Shown here: positions 16,668 through 25,384 of the stretch, piece by piece
Layout: every line of letters starts with the position of its first letter
Position numbering within the stretch: the first letter of the stretch is position 1
Source: Streptomyces sp. Ag109_O5-1
GTDB taxonomy: Bacteria; Actinomycetota; Actinomycetes; Streptomycetales; Streptomycetaceae
Direction of reading: 5' to 3'
Assembly (NCBI RefSeq): GCF_003814875.1
Contig: NZ_RKQF01000001.1
Location: 10,602,001 to 10,666,000, forward strand
DNA length: 64,000 nucleotides
Made by a program: the position numbers and the translations under genes
Notes under the pieces: generated by a model
The model's database searches: none
The model's input: only the letters and a program-made list of their open reading frames with translations
Told to the model about the DNA's origin: nothing

Positions 16668-17756
16668 ATGGCGCAGGAAGTACGCGGCGTGGTCGCACCG
16701 GGTAAGAACGAGCCCGTGCGGGTCGAGACGATCGTGGTGCCGGACCCCGGGCCGGGCGAAGCCGTCGTACAGGTGCAGGCCTGCGGGGTCTGTCACACCG
16801 ACCTGCACTACAAGCAGGGCGGAATCAATGACGAGTTCCCGTTCCTGCTCGGCCATGAGGCCGCCGGTGTGGTGGAGTCGGTCGGCGAGGGCGTCACGGA
16901 CGTCGCGCCCGGCGACTTCGTGATCCTCAACTGGCGTGCCGTGTGCGGGAACTGTCGAGCGTGTCTGCGTGGGCGCCCCTGGTACTGCTTCAACACGCAC
17001 AACGCGAAGCAGAAGATGACCCTTGCCTCGACCGGGCAGGAGCTCTCCCCGGCGCTCGGCATCGGCGCCTTCGCCGAGAAGACGCTGGTCGCCGCCGGGC
17101 AGTGCACCAAGGTCGACCCGGCCGTGTCGCCCGCCGTCGCCGGCCTGCTCGGCTGCGGGGTGATGGCCGGCATCGGCGCCGCGATCAACACGGGCAACGT
17201 CGGCCGGGGCGACACGGTCGCCGTGATCGGCTGCGGCGGTGTCGGTGACGCGGCGATCGCAGGGTCCAGGCTGGCGGGCGCAGCGAAGATCATCGCCGTC
17301 GACATCGACGACCGGAAGCTGGAGAAGGCGCGCGCCCTGGGCGCCACCCACACGGTCAACTCCCGTGAGAACGACGCGGTCGAGGCGATCCGCGAGCTGA
17401 CCGGCGGCTTCGGCGCCGACGTCGTCATCGAGGCGGTCGGCCGCCCGGAGACGTACCAGCAGGCCTTCTACGCCCGCGACCTCGCCGGCACCGTCGTCCT
17501 CGTCGGCGTGCCCACGCCCGAGATGAAGCTCGAACTCCCGCTGCTCGACGTCTTCGGCCGCGGCGGCGCGCTCAAGTCGTCCTGGTACGGCGACTGCCTG
17601 CCCACCCGGGACTTCCCCATGCTGATCGACCTGCACCTGCAGGGCCGGCTGCCGCTGGACGCCTTCGTGACCGAGACCATCCAACTCGACGAGGTGGAGA
17701 AAGCGTTCGAGCGGATGCACGGCGGCGACGTGCTGCGTTCGGTGGTGGTGCTCTGA
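16668..17756 (+). CDS. mscR: S-(hydroxymethyl)mycothiol dehydrogenase
   Basis: A 362-residue zinc-dependent medium-chain dehydrogenase. The catalytic zinc ligands start at CGVCHTDLHY and GHEAAG; the structural zinc site is the CGNCRACLRGRPWYC cluster; the NAD-binding loop is VIGCGGVGDAAI. Sequence and length match MscR/AdhE2, the NAD-linked mycothiol-dependent formaldehyde dehydrogenase (also a nitrosomycothiol reductase) that replaces the glutathione-dependent enzyme in actinobacteria. The stop overlaps the ATG of the next gene, an MBL-fold hydrolase, a common arrangement for this gene. It is divergent from the persulfide dioxygenase, with 230 bp between, so a shared regulatory region is possible but not shown. 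Confidence 0.9.
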   Translation: MAQEVRGVVAPGKNEPVRVETIVVPDPGPGEAVVQVQACGVCHTDLHYKQGGINDEFPFLLGHEAAGVVESVGEGVTDVAPGDFVILNWRAVCGNCRACLRGRPWYCFNTHNAKQKMTLASTGQELSPALGIGAFAEKTLVAAGQCTKVDPAVSPAVAGLLGCGVMAGIGAAINTGNVGRGDTVAVIGCGGVGDAAIAGSRLAGAAKIIAVDIDDRKLEKARALGATHTVNSRENDAVEAIRELTGGFGADVVIEAVGRPETYQQAFYARDLAGTVVLVGVPTPEMKLELPLLDVFGRGGALKSSWYGDCLPTRDFPMLIDLHLQGRLPLDAFVTETIQLDEVEKAFERMHGGDVLRSVVVL

Positions 17757-18385
17757 TGACCACCCGCATCGAACGCCTCGTCACCGCCGGGCAGTTCACC
17801 CTCGACGGCGGCACCTGGGACGTCGAGAACAACGTGTGGATCGTGGGCGACGAACGCGAGGTGATCGTCATCGACGCCGCCCACGACGCCCAGGCCATCG
17901 CGGAGGCGGTCGACGACCGCACCCTGAAGGCGATCGTGTGCACCCATGCCCACAACGACCACATCGACGCCGCGCCCGCCCTCGCGGACCTCACCGGCGC
18001 CAAGATCTGGCTGCACCCCGACGACCTGGCGCTGTGGAAGCAGACCCACCCCGACCGGGACCCGGACAACCACCTGGCCGACGGGATGGTCATCGAGGCC
18101 GCGGGCACCGACCTGACCGTGCTGCACACGCCCGGCCACGCGCCCGGCGCCGTCTGCCTGTACGACCCCGGCCTGGGTACCGTCTTCACCGGCGACACCC
18201 TCTTCCAGGGCGGCCCCGGCGCCACCGGACGGTCGTACTCCCACTTCCCGACGATCATCCACTCCATCCGGGAGAAGCTGCTCACCCTCCCGGCGGAGAC
18301 GAAGGTCCTGACCGGCCACGGCGACCCGACCACGATCGGCGCCGAGGCGCCCCACCTGGAGGAGTGGATCGCCCGGGGCCACTGA
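17756..18385 (+). CDS. MBL-fold hydrolase linked to mscR
   Basis: A 209-residue metallo-beta-lactamase-fold hydrolase with the dinuclear metal motif THAHNDHIDA at about residues 62-71, GHAPGAVCLY and a final GHGDPT loop. Its ATG overlaps the mscR stop codon (ATGA), indicating coupled translation. In actinobacteria this pair is often linked, and the hydrolase is a reasonable candidate for opening the S-formylmycothiol thioester made by MscR; that role is inferred from position and fold (glyoxalase II-like), not proven by any residue. Confidence 0.85.
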   Translation: MTTRIERLVTAGQFTLDGGTWDVENNVWIVGDEREVIVIDAAHDAQAIAEAVDDRTLKAIVCTHAHNDHIDAAPALADLTGAKIWLHPDDLALWKQTHPDRDPDNHLADGMVIEAAGTDLTVLHTPGHAPGAVCLYDPGLGTVFTGDTLFQGGPGATGRSYSHFPTIIHSIREKLLTLPAETKVLTGHGDPTTIGAEAPHLEEWIARGH

Positions 18386-18441
18386 CGGCACCGGCCGAAA
18401 TCCGCAGGCGCGTGGTCGTAGGCCCTCCTAGGATCACGCCC

Positions 18442-18819
18442 ATGACCACCACCGCCACGCTCGTGACCCTGCACACCACCCGCGTCCTGCGCTGCGCCCC
18501 CGAGGGGCCGGCGCTCGACGGCGAGAGCGCCGCCCTCGATCTCGTCGGCGACGCGATGGGCCAGGACGCGGAGTTGGTCGCGGTCCCCGCCGAGCGGGTC
18601 GGGGACGACTTCTTCCGGCTCCGCTCCGGGGTCGCGGGCGCGGTGGTGCAGAAGTTCGTGAACTACCGGATGCGGCTCGCCGTGGTCGGCGACATCTCCC
18701 GGCACCTCGCCGACAGTTCCGCGCTCCGTGACTTCGTGTACGAGGCGAACCGGGGCCGCCACCTCTGGTTCGTCGCCGACGACGCCGAACTGGAAGAGCG
18801 ACTGCGCCCCGCCGGGTGA
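18442..18819 (+). CDS. DUF4180 protein
   Basis: A 125-residue cytoplasmic protein that matches the DUF4180 pattern: an early L-R-C-A-P-E-G-P stretch, D-L-V-G-D-A, the highly conserved FFRLRSGVAGAVVQKFVNYR core, and a REANRG-type (here YEANRGRHLWFV) C-terminus. The biochemical role of the family is unknown; members are often encoded near MarR or TetR regulators, which is not the case here. ATG 18442 is the only Met start that fits the family length. It is convergent with the membrane-anchored protein gene, with one base between the two stop codons. Confidence 0.8.
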   Translation: MTTTATLVTLHTTRVLRCAPEGPALDGESAALDLVGDAMGQDAELVAVPAERVGDDFFRLRSGVAGAVVQKFVNYRMRLAVVGDISRHLADSSALRDFVYEANRGRHLWFVADDAELEERLRPAG

Positions 18820-18820
18820 C

Positions 18821-19348
18821 TCACGCCTCCGGCAGCGGCAGGCGGCCCGAGTGGCCGGGGGGCAGGGTCAGGTCCTCGCGTACGGCCGCGTAGAAGGCGT
18901 CGCGGCCGTCGCGCTGCCGCTCCAGCAGGGCCCGCCAGGTCTCGGGGTCGTGCCGTTCCTCGCGCAGGAAGCGCTCCATCTCCATCACCGTGACGACCCA
19001 CTCCTGGGCCTTCGCGACCACCGCCGGATCGCCCAGCATGATCAGCTTCTCCGCGTACGGGTCCCGTTCCGACTGGGCCGCCGCCAGCTGGGGTTCGGCC
19101 TCCTGCGGGGAGAGCGGGTGGGGATGCGGGTCGTTGCCCAGATGCGCGGCCACCCGGTAGTCCACGGAGACGGTCTTCTTCAGCGCCTGCGCCCACTCCG
19201 CGTACACGGACAGCCGCCGCTCGTCCCAGCGCGCCTCCTGCTCCCGCCGGAACCGCGCCCGGTCACCCCGCACCACGGCGAGATACGAACCGAGCGCGCC
19301 GATCACGACGCCTATGAGAGCCGGGAGTTGCTGCAAGAACGCGGACAT
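18821..19348 (-). CDS. membrane-anchored coiled-coil protein, unknown function
   Basis: A 175-residue protein with a single N-terminal membrane helix (about residues 8-27, LIGVVIGALGSYLAVV) followed by a charged, mostly helical cytoplasmic part beginning DRARFRREQEARWDERR. There are no signal cleavage site, cysteines or recognisable catalytic motifs. Similar single-helix proteins of this length are frequent in Streptomyces and uncharacterised. It stands alone, divergent from an SDR gene. Confidence 0.65.
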   Translation of the reverse strand: MSAFLQQLPALIGVVIGALGSYLAVVRGDRARFRREQEARWDERRLSVYAEWAQALKKTVSVDYRVAAHLGNDPHPHPLSPQEAEPQLAAAQSERDPYAEKLIMLGDPAVVAKAQEWVVTVMEMERFLREERHDPETWRALLERQRDGRDAFYAAVREDLTLPPGHSGRLPLPEA

Positions 19349-19398
19349 GTGCGCACGCTATCTGTCCTGTTGATCGTAGCGCCCGTACGGTCGTTGCC

Positions 19399-20217
19399 AT
19401 GACCGGACTCAACCGCTTTGCGGGACACGGGGTTCTCGTCACTGGCGCGGCCCGCGGCATCGGCGCGGCCGTCGCCCGGCGGCTGGCCGAGGAGGGCGGC
19501 CGGGTGCTGGTGACCGACCGGGACCTGCCCGCGGCGACTCAGACGGCGGCCACCCTGCGCGAACAGGGGCTGGCGGTCGAGGCGTTCGCCTGTGACGTGG
19601 CCGACCGGGCATCCGTGGAGGCGGCCGTCGCCCGTGCCGTCGACGCCTTCGGCACCCTCGACGTACTGGTCAACTGCGCCGCGCACTGCACCCCGGACCT
19701 CCCGCTCTTCGAGGACCAGCCCGACGACGGGTGGGCCCTGGACCTCGACATCACGCTCACCGGTGTCCACCGCTGCTGCCGCGCCGCCCTCCCGCACCTG
19801 GCCGCCTCCGGCAGGGGCGCGATCGTGAGCATCGGTTCCGTCAACGCCGAGGCGGACTTCGGCAACCACGCCTACAGCGCCGCCAAGGCGGGCCTCGTCT
19901 CGCTGACCCGTACGCTCGCCGGGCACGCGGCCGCGCGCGGGGTCCGGGTCAACCTGGTGGAGCCGGGCACGGTCCGCACCTCGGCCTGGGAGGGGCGCGA
20001 GGACGAACTCGACGCCCTCCAACCGCTCTATCCCCTCGGCCGGGTCGGGGAGCCGGAGGACGTGGCCGCCGCCGTCGCCTTCCTCGCCTCCCGCGACGCC
20101 GCCTGGATCACCGGTACCGCCCTGCGTGTGGACGGCGGGCTCACCGCCGTCCACAGCGGATTCCACGCGGCGCTGCGGCCGCACCGGGAGGCCCGGCACG
20201 CGTCAGAGAGCCGCTGA
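19399..20217 (+). CDS. SDR-family oxidoreductase
   Basis: A 272-residue classical short-chain dehydrogenase. The cofactor loop is VTGAARGIGAAV (TGxxxGIG), D-V-A-D follows strand 3, N-C-A-A replaces the more usual NNAG, and the catalytic triad is the Ser in VSIGSVNA with Y-S-A-A-K (YxxxK). The C-terminal WITGTALRVDGGL phrase is typical of the group that includes acyl-carrier and sugar-alcohol dehydrogenases. Substrate is unknown. Its last 15 bases overlap the convergent PLP enzyme gene, so the two 3' ends share a transcription exit with no terminator of their own. Confidence 0.85.
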   Translation: MTGLNRFAGHGVLVTGAARGIGAAVARRLAEEGGRVLVTDRDLPAATQTAATLREQGLAVEAFACDVADRASVEAAVARAVDAFGTLDVLVNCAAHCTPDLPLFEDQPDDGWALDLDITLTGVHRCCRAALPHLAASGRGAIVSIGSVNAEADFGNHAYSAAKAGLVSLTRTLAGHAAARGVRVNLVEPGTVRTSAWEGREDELDALQPLYPLGRVGEPEDVAAAVAFLASRDAAWITGTALRVDGGLTAVHSGFHAALRPHREARHASESR

Positions 20218-21597
20218 CGCCTTCGTGAGCACGTCCAGCACCCGCCGGGTGTCGTCCTCGGTGGTCCGCCAGTTGCTGAACGCCGCCCGCAGCGCCGGCA
20301 CCCCGGCGTAGACGGTCGGCGTGAGGAACGTCTCCCCGGACGCGGCGACCGCCCGCGCCAGGGCATCCACCCGTTCCTGCGTGGGCCGCTCGGCGAGTGT
20401 GAAACAGACCACGTTCAGCCGGACCGGGGCGAGCAGGCGCAGGGCCGGGAGGGCGTCGATGCCAGAGCCGAGACGGCGGGCCTCGGTGACGTTTCGCTCG
20501 ACGATCTCGCGGTGCCCGGCCCGGCCGTACGCCGTCAGCGAGAACCAGGCGGGCAGCGCCCGCATCCGGCGGGAGTTCTCCGGGGTGAGGTGCACGAAGT
20601 CGGGCTCGCCCGTGGGCATGCCGAGGTAGGCGGAGGCGTTGTGGAACACGGCCACCTGGAGATCGCGGCGCCGGGTGAACTGGACGGCCGCGTCGTAGGG
20701 GACGTTCAGCCACTTGTGCAGGTCCACACAGACCGAGTCGGCCGCGTCCAGGCCCGCGACGAGCGGGGCGTGGGCGGGGGAGAGGGCGGCGAAGGCACCG
20801 AACGCGGCGTCCACGTGCAGCCAGAAGTCGTACCGCTCCTTCAGGGCGGCGATCGCCCGCAGGTCGTCGAAGTCGACGGTGTTCACCGTGCCCGCGTTGG
20901 CGACGACGATCGCCGGCCGCCCCTCCAGAGCGGCCAGCGCCGCGTCGAGCGCGGTCACGTCCACCGCCTCCCGGTTCCCGGGCAGCAGCGGCACCTGCCG
21001 CAGCCGGTCCCGCCCGATGCCGAGGACCGAGAGCCCCTTGCCGACGCTGGAGTGCGGGCTGCCGGAGAGCACGTCGACCGGGCCGAGCGCGGCGGCACCC
21101 GCCCGGGAGACATCCACCCCGAGCCGCTCGCCGAGCCATTCCCGGGCGATCGCCAGACCGACGGTGTTCGATGTCGTCGCCCCGGTCACGAACGCACCGC
21201 TGTGCGCCTCGCCGAGCCCGAACAGCTCGGCCAGCCAGGCCACGGTCTCATGCTCCAGGGCGGCACCCCAGGAGCCGACGGCCCCCGACAGGTTCTGGTC
21301 GTAGGCCGAGGTCAGCCAGTCGCCGGTGAGGGAGGCAGGTGTCGCACCACCGGTGACGAAACCGAGGTAGCGTGGCCCGGCCGAGGCGGACATACCCGGC
21401 GCCCACCGCTCGGTGAACCGGGCCAGCGCGCCGGCACCGCCCTCCCCCTGCTCGGGCAACGACGCCCGCGCGGGTGCGGGTCCGGGCGCGACCACCGGCC
21501 GCCCGGCCGGCCCGGCCACCTCACCGGCGGCCAAGTCGCAGGCGGACTGGAGCAGTTCGGGAAGCCGGGCGAGATCCTCGGCGAGCACGGGGTCCAT
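20203..21597 (-). CDS. PLP-dependent decarboxylase / aminotransferase class V-like enzyme
   Basis: A 464-residue pyridoxal-phosphate enzyme of the group II amino-acid decarboxylase fold. The Schiff-base Lys is in DLHKWLN, preceded by the cofactor Asp/His stretch HVDAAFGAF and the phosphate-binding GATTSNTVG. Relatives decarboxylate aromatic or acidic amino acids, and the exact substrate cannot be read. ATG 21597 is chosen; the frame continues upstream to 21687 without similarity. The gene is convergent with the SDR gene and overlaps it by 15 bases. Confidence 0.8.
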   Translation of the reverse strand: MDPVLAEDLARLPELLQSACDLAAGEVAGPAGRPVVAPGPAPARASLPEQGEGGAGALARFTERWAPGMSASAGPRYLGFVTGGATPASLTGDWLTSAYDQNLSGAVGSWGAALEHETVAWLAELFGLGEAHSGAFVTGATTSNTVGLAIAREWLGERLGVDVSRAGAAALGPVDVLSGSPHSSVGKGLSVLGIGRDRLRQVPLLPGNREAVDVTALDAALAALEGRPAIVVANAGTVNTVDFDDLRAIAALKERYDFWLHVDAAFGAFAALSPAHAPLVAGLDAADSVCVDLHKWLNVPYDAAVQFTRRRDLQVAVFHNASAYLGMPTGEPDFVHLTPENSRRMRALPAWFSLTAYGRAGHREIVERNVTEARRLGSGIDALPALRLLAPVRLNVVCFTLAERPTQERVDALARAVAASGETFLTPTVYAGVPALRAAFSNWRTTEDDTRRVLDVLTKASAAL

Positions 21598-21740
21598 GGT
21601 CCGCAGACTAGGACGGCCGTGACGCGGTGGCGCGGGCCACTCCGGGGAAAGTGGACTGATGCCGCCCGCGGAGGCGGCGGCGCCCAAAGCAACCGTTTCG
21701 TCACAGGCCGACCCGGGCTACAACCAATGCCCGCCAGTGG

Positions 21741-21755
21741 GTGGTCTAGGACCAC
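21741..21755. promoter_or_regulatory. palindrome upstream of the L,D-transpeptidase, dre-like
   Basis: GTGGTC-TAG-GACCAC is a perfect 6-bp inverted repeat 37 bases before ATG 21793. It resembles the DasR site core TGGTCTAGACCA but has one extra base in the centre, which would change half-site spacing. Confidence 0.35.
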
Positions 21756-21792
21756 GAGATCGCAGGACACAGGAAAAGGAGACAGACGCCAC

Positions 21793-22491
21793 ATGGGGGT
21801 CATAACCAGACGAAGTGCCGTGGTGCTCGGTGTCACCGGGATGGTGGCGCCGCTCGCGCTCGCCTTCACCGCCGTACCGGCACAGGCCGCGAGCAGCTGC
21901 ACCACACAGGCCGGCCCGTACCAGAAGCAGGTCGAGAAGTTCCTCGGGCGGCCGGTCGACGGCAAGCAGTCCACCGCCGACTGCAAGGCGATCCAGGCGT
22001 TCCAGAACAAGCACGGCATCACGCCCGCCGTCGGGTACGCGGGGTCCGTCACCTGGGGCGTGATGGATCTCATGAACAAGCAGAAGGCCGTCGGGAACAA
22101 CCCCAACAAGGACGGCAAGTGCCCCACCAACAAGGGGCGCATCGCCTGTGTGAACCTGACGCTCCAGCTGTCCTGGATCCAGGACGGCAACAAGCTCGTC
22201 TACGGCCCGGTCCCGGTGCGTACCGGCCGCAAGGGGTTCGTCACCCGCACCGGCCTGAAGAAGATCTACTGGCGGGACATCGACCACGTCTCGTCCGTCT
22301 ACAACGTGCCGATGCCCTACAGCCAGTTCTTCGACGGCGGCCAGGCCTTCCACTCGGTGAACCTCAGCATGTGGAACCCGCCGGGCTCGCACGGCTGCGT
22401 CAACATGACCCCCGGCGTCGCCAAGAAGTACTGGTCACTGCTGAAGACCGGTGACGACGTGTTCGTCTACGGCCGCAAGCCGGGCACCTGA
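21793..22491 (+). CDS. secreted L,D-transpeptidase
   Basis: A 232-residue exported cell-wall enzyme. The signal peptide ends at about V-P-A-Q-A-A (residue 33). A peptidoglycan-binding-like N-terminal region (residues 38-95, with A-D-C-K-A-I-Q-A-F-Q) precedes the YkuD catalytic domain, whose active site is SHGCVNM near residue 205 with an upstream His in QAFHSVN. Such enzymes form 3-3 crosslinks or attach proteins to peptidoglycan by attacking a D-Ala-released tetrapeptide stem. ATG 21793 follows AAAAGGAGAC. The gene is monocistronic; a palindrome lies in its leader. Confidence 0.88.
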   Translation: MGVITRRSAVVLGVTGMVAPLALAFTAVPAQAASSCTTQAGPYQKQVEKFLGRPVDGKQSTADCKAIQAFQNKHGITPAVGYAGSVTWGVMDLMNKQKAVGNNPNKDGKCPTNKGRIACVNLTLQLSWIQDGNKLVYGPVPVRTGRKGFVTRTGLKKIYWRDIDHVSSVYNVPMPYSQFFDGGQAFHSVNLSMWNPPGSHGCVNMTPGVAKKYWSLLKTGDDVFVYGRKPGT

Positions 22492-22530
22492 CGGCACCCG
22501 GCCTCCGGCCTCCGGCCCGCGGCTTCGGGC

Positions 22531-23730
22531 TCAGCTCTCCGGGGCGTCCCCGAAGTCCGGGATCTCCAGCCTGGCCCCACCCTGCCGCGCGGACTCGTGC
22601 GCGATGATGCCCGGCAGGGTGTAGCGGGCGGCGACCCACGCGTTGACCGACGGCAGTGTGCGCGCGTTCACAGCGGTCACGAAGTCGTCGACCAGGAAGT
22701 GGTGGCTGCCCTCGTGCCCGTTGTGCAGCGCGTCGAACTCCCGCGGCAGCCGCGCCCGGTCGTGCACCGGCGCCGAACCGGACGTGAAGGCCGCCCGCAG
22801 CTCCGGTGCGATGTGCTGCAGTGACGGGTCGTCCGGGGACATGGTCGGCTTGGGCTCGAGGAGCTCGCTGATGTCCTTCACGCCGTTCTTGTCCTGCCAC
22901 AGCGCGACCGTCGCCAGCTGCTCCATGCTCGCCTCCGTGCCGAAGAACCGGAAGCGCGACTCACGGATGTGGGAGGGGTAGCCCACCCGCCGGAACTCGT
23001 TCGTACGGAACGAGCCCCCGCCCGCCACCTCGAACAGCGCGGTGGCGTTGGACATGTCGTTGCCGAACTGGCTGACCTCCTTGTCGAAGACGCCGTCGCC
23101 CCGGTCGTCGGTCACACCGATCGCCGACACGCTCACCGCGTGCGTCTGCCAGGCGCCGAGCACCCCGCCCACCGAGTGCGTCGGATAGAGCAGCGGGGGG
23201 TAGCTGGCGGTCGCCTTCCAGTTCTCGCCGCCGCTGTAGCGGTAGGCGTCGTAGAAGCCCAGGTCCATGTCGTGGACGTAGTCGCCCTCGGCGTAGAACA
23301 GCCGCCCGAAGGCGCCCTCGGCAATCTGGTTGCGGGCGTGCACGGTCGCCGGGTTGTACTGGCTCGTCTCGCCCATCATGTACGTCAGTCCGGTCGCCTT
23401 GACCGTGTCGATGATCGCCGCGATCTCCTCGGTGGCGATCGCCATGGGGACGGCCGAGTACACGTGCTTGCCGGCGTTCAGGCCCTGCAGGACCAGCGGC
23501 CCGTGCGTCCAGCGCTGGGTGAAGATCGCGACCGCGTCGACGCCGGACTCCAGCATGGCCTCGTACGACGGGAAGGTGCCCGCCAGTCCCTGGGCGGCGG
23601 CGAGTTTCTCCGCGCGCTCCGGCAGCAGGTCGGTGACGTACACGTCGCCGACGCCGGGGTGGGCCTGGAACAGCGTGGCGAACTGGCCGGAGAACTGTCC
23701 GGCGCCGACGATGCCGAGTGAGAAAGTCAT
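22531..23730 (-). CDS. Gfo/Idh/MocA-family oxidoreductase
   Basis: A 399-residue NAD(P)-dependent enzyme. The Rossmann start IVGAGQFSGQF, the AGKHVYSAVPMA stretch with the EKP-like catalytic segment replaced by V-Y-S-A-V-P, and the long C-terminal beta domain with THSVGGVLGAW are typical of sugar or cyclitol dehydrogenases of this superfamily. The Lys of the usual EKP motif is not evident, so catalysis may differ from the type enzyme. It is divergent from a ROK regulator with about 140 bp between, a standard arrangement for sugar catabolism. The gap contains CTTT-N7-AAAG at 23739-23753, a weak operator candidate. Confidence 0.82.
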   Translation of the reverse strand: MTFSLGIVGAGQFSGQFATLFQAHPGVGDVYVTDLLPERAEKLAAAQGLAGTFPSYEAMLESGVDAVAIFTQRWTHGPLVLQGLNAGKHVYSAVPMAIATEEIAAIIDTVKATGLTYMMGETSQYNPATVHARNQIAEGAFGRLFYAEGDYVHDMDLGFYDAYRYSGGENWKATASYPPLLYPTHSVGGVLGAWQTHAVSVSAIGVTDDRGDGVFDKEVSQFGNDMSNATALFEVAGGGSFRTNEFRRVGYPSHIRESRFRFFGTEASMEQLATVALWQDKNGVKDISELLEPKPTMSPDDPSLQHIAPELRAAFTSGSAPVHDRARLPREFDALHNGHEGSHHFLVDDFVTAVNARTLPSVNAWVAARYTLPGIIAHESARQGGARLEIPDFGDAPES

Positions 23731-23871
23731 GGTGGTTACTTTTGCTGCGAAAGAATCTCGAAGTCAAGGGGCGGAAGGAAGTAGGAAAGGTGGCAGGAGG
23801 GCGCTTCTGCGGCGCACCGGGCGCACAGTAGGCTTGTCAGGTTGCTTCAGCTCCGGAAGAAAAGGGATGCC

Positions 23872-25020
23872 GTGACCGACTGGCTGCCGCTGAGCCCCGC
23901 GGTGCGCTCCGTGGCGATCGAGGTACTCGTCCACGGCCCGCTGTCGCGCACCGAGCTGGCCCACCGGCTGAACCTCTCCCAGGGCAGCCTCACCCGCCTC
24001 ACCAAGCCGCTCATCGAGTCCGGACTGCTCGTCGAGACCCCCTGGTCGGGCGCCCCGGCGGAGGCACGCCAGGGGCGCCCCTCGCAGCCGCTGGACGTGG
24101 TCGCCGAGTCCCGCTCCTTCCTCGGCTTCAAGGTCACCGACGAGACGGTGTACGGCGTCGTCACCACCCTCAGGAGCGATATCGTCACCCGCCTCGAACG
24201 GCCCCTCACCAGCCACGATCCCGATCGGGTCGCCGGCCTGCTGGCCGCCATGACCGCGGAGCTGGCCGACCGGCACCCCGCCGTCGCCGGTATCGGTATC
24301 GGCGTCGGCGGGTATGTGCGCGAGCACGCCGTGGTCGGCGAGTCGCCGTACCTGCGGTGGCGGGACGTCCCGCTGGCCGACCTGGTCCGCGAGCGCACCG
24401 GGCTGCCGGTCGTCGTCGAGAACGACGTGGCCGCCCTGGTCGAGGCGGAGACCTGGTTCGGCGCCGGCCGTGGCCTGGACCGCTTCGTCGTCCTCACCAT
24501 CGGCGCCGGTATCGGCTACGGGCTGGTGCTCGGCGGCAAGCGGGTCCCGTACGCCGAGGAGGACCGCGGCTTCGGCCGGCACTGGATCATCGACCCGCAG
24601 GGCCCGCTCACTCCTCAGGGCGAGCGCGGCAGCGCGGTCTCGCTGCTCACCATCCCGAGCATCCGCTACCAGATCAGGGCCGCCACCGGCCATGACGCGT
24701 CGTACGAGGAGATACTCGCCCGGGCCGCCGAGGGCGAGCCGATGGCCGCGCGGGTGATCGGCGAGGCCGGCCGGGCGCTGGGCACCCTGCTCGCGCAGAT
24801 CGCCAACTTCGCCATGCCGCAGAAGATCCTGCTCGCCGGGGAAGGGGTCGGCCTCATGGACGTGGCCGGGGACATGGTGCGGGACGCCGTCGGTGCCCAC
24901 CGTCATCCGCTCGCCGAGCCGATCCGTCTGGAGACCAAGGTGTCCGACTTCCACGACTGGGCGCGCGGTGCCGCCGTACTGGCCATCCAGGTGCTGGTGC
25001 TCGGCGGGGCCGGGGACTGA
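23872..25020 (+). CDS. ROK-family transcriptional regulator
   Basis: A 382-residue protein with an N-terminal winged helix (S-R-T-E-L-A-H-R-L-N-L-S-Q-G-S-L-T-R at residues 26-43) and a ROK sugar-kinase-like domain: GIGIGVGGYV, the ENDVAALVEAE segment that keeps the kinase-type Asp, and IGAGIGYGLVLGG. The Cys-rich zinc motif usual in ROK proteins (CxCGxxGC) is absent. Start is GTG 23872 after AAGGGA; TTG 23842 is a weaker choice. It probably represses the divergent Gfo/Idh gene in response to a sugar. Confidence 0.85.
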   Translation: MTDWLPLSPAVRSVAIEVLVHGPLSRTELAHRLNLSQGSLTRLTKPLIESGLLVETPWSGAPAEARQGRPSQPLDVVAESRSFLGFKVTDETVYGVVTTLRSDIVTRLERPLTSHDPDRVAGLLAAMTAELADRHPAVAGIGIGVGGYVREHAVVGESPYLRWRDVPLADLVRERTGLPVVVENDVAALVEAETWFGAGRGLDRFVVLTIGAGIGYGLVLGGKRVPYAEEDRGFGRHWIIDPQGPLTPQGERGSAVSLLTIPSIRYQIRAATGHDASYEEILARAAEGEPMAARVIGEAGRALGTLLAQIANFAMPQKILLAGEGVGLMDVAGDMVRDAVGAHRHPLAEPIRLETKVSDFHDWARGAAVLAIQVLVLGGAGD

Positions 25021-25131
25021 ACTCCCGCTTCTCCTTGACACATTGACGTGATGAGTAACACGGTCCGAAATGTCTATATCGGTCGTACTTACTCACGGCG
25101 CCTTCACGCCGATCGGCATATGCTTCACACC

Positions 25132-25290
25132 ATGTCCACCACTGTTGAAGCCGTCACCGAGCGATCGGCCGACGAGGTCAACGAGGAGATCCGGGCCCTG
25201 TGGCTCCGGTCGGGCGGGACACTGAGCACCGAGCAGCGCGAGGAGTACCAGCGGCTCGTCCTCGAATGGGCGGCAGCGGCCCCGCAGTAG
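25132..25290 (+). CDS. small conserved acidic protein
   Basis: A 52-residue acidic helical protein beginning MSTTVEAVTE, with E-E-I-R-A-L-W and E-Q-R-E-E-Y-Q-R-L. The start is ATG 25132; the frame is open further upstream but codon use and composition change there. No family with known function is recognised. Small proteins of this kind are conserved among Streptomyces. A strong terminator follows. Confidence 0.7.
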   Translation: MSTTVEAVTERSADEVNEEIRALWLRSGGTLSTEQREEYQRLVLEWAAAAPQ

Positions 25291-25319
25291 CCGGATCAGG
25301 CGGCCTGACCGTCCGTCCC

Positions 25320-25341
25320 GGGCACCCGTGAACGGGTGCCC
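25320..25341 (+). terminator. hairpin terminator after the 52-residue protein gene
   Basis: GGGCACCCGT (25320-25329) and ACGGGTGCCC (25332-25341) form a near-perfect stem closed by a TGAA loop, followed by the T-containing CTTCTCGT. Confidence 0.88.
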
Positions 25342-25384
25342 TTCTCGTAGGCCCGTGGGTCCGTGACCCCTCCCGGTCTCCCCG

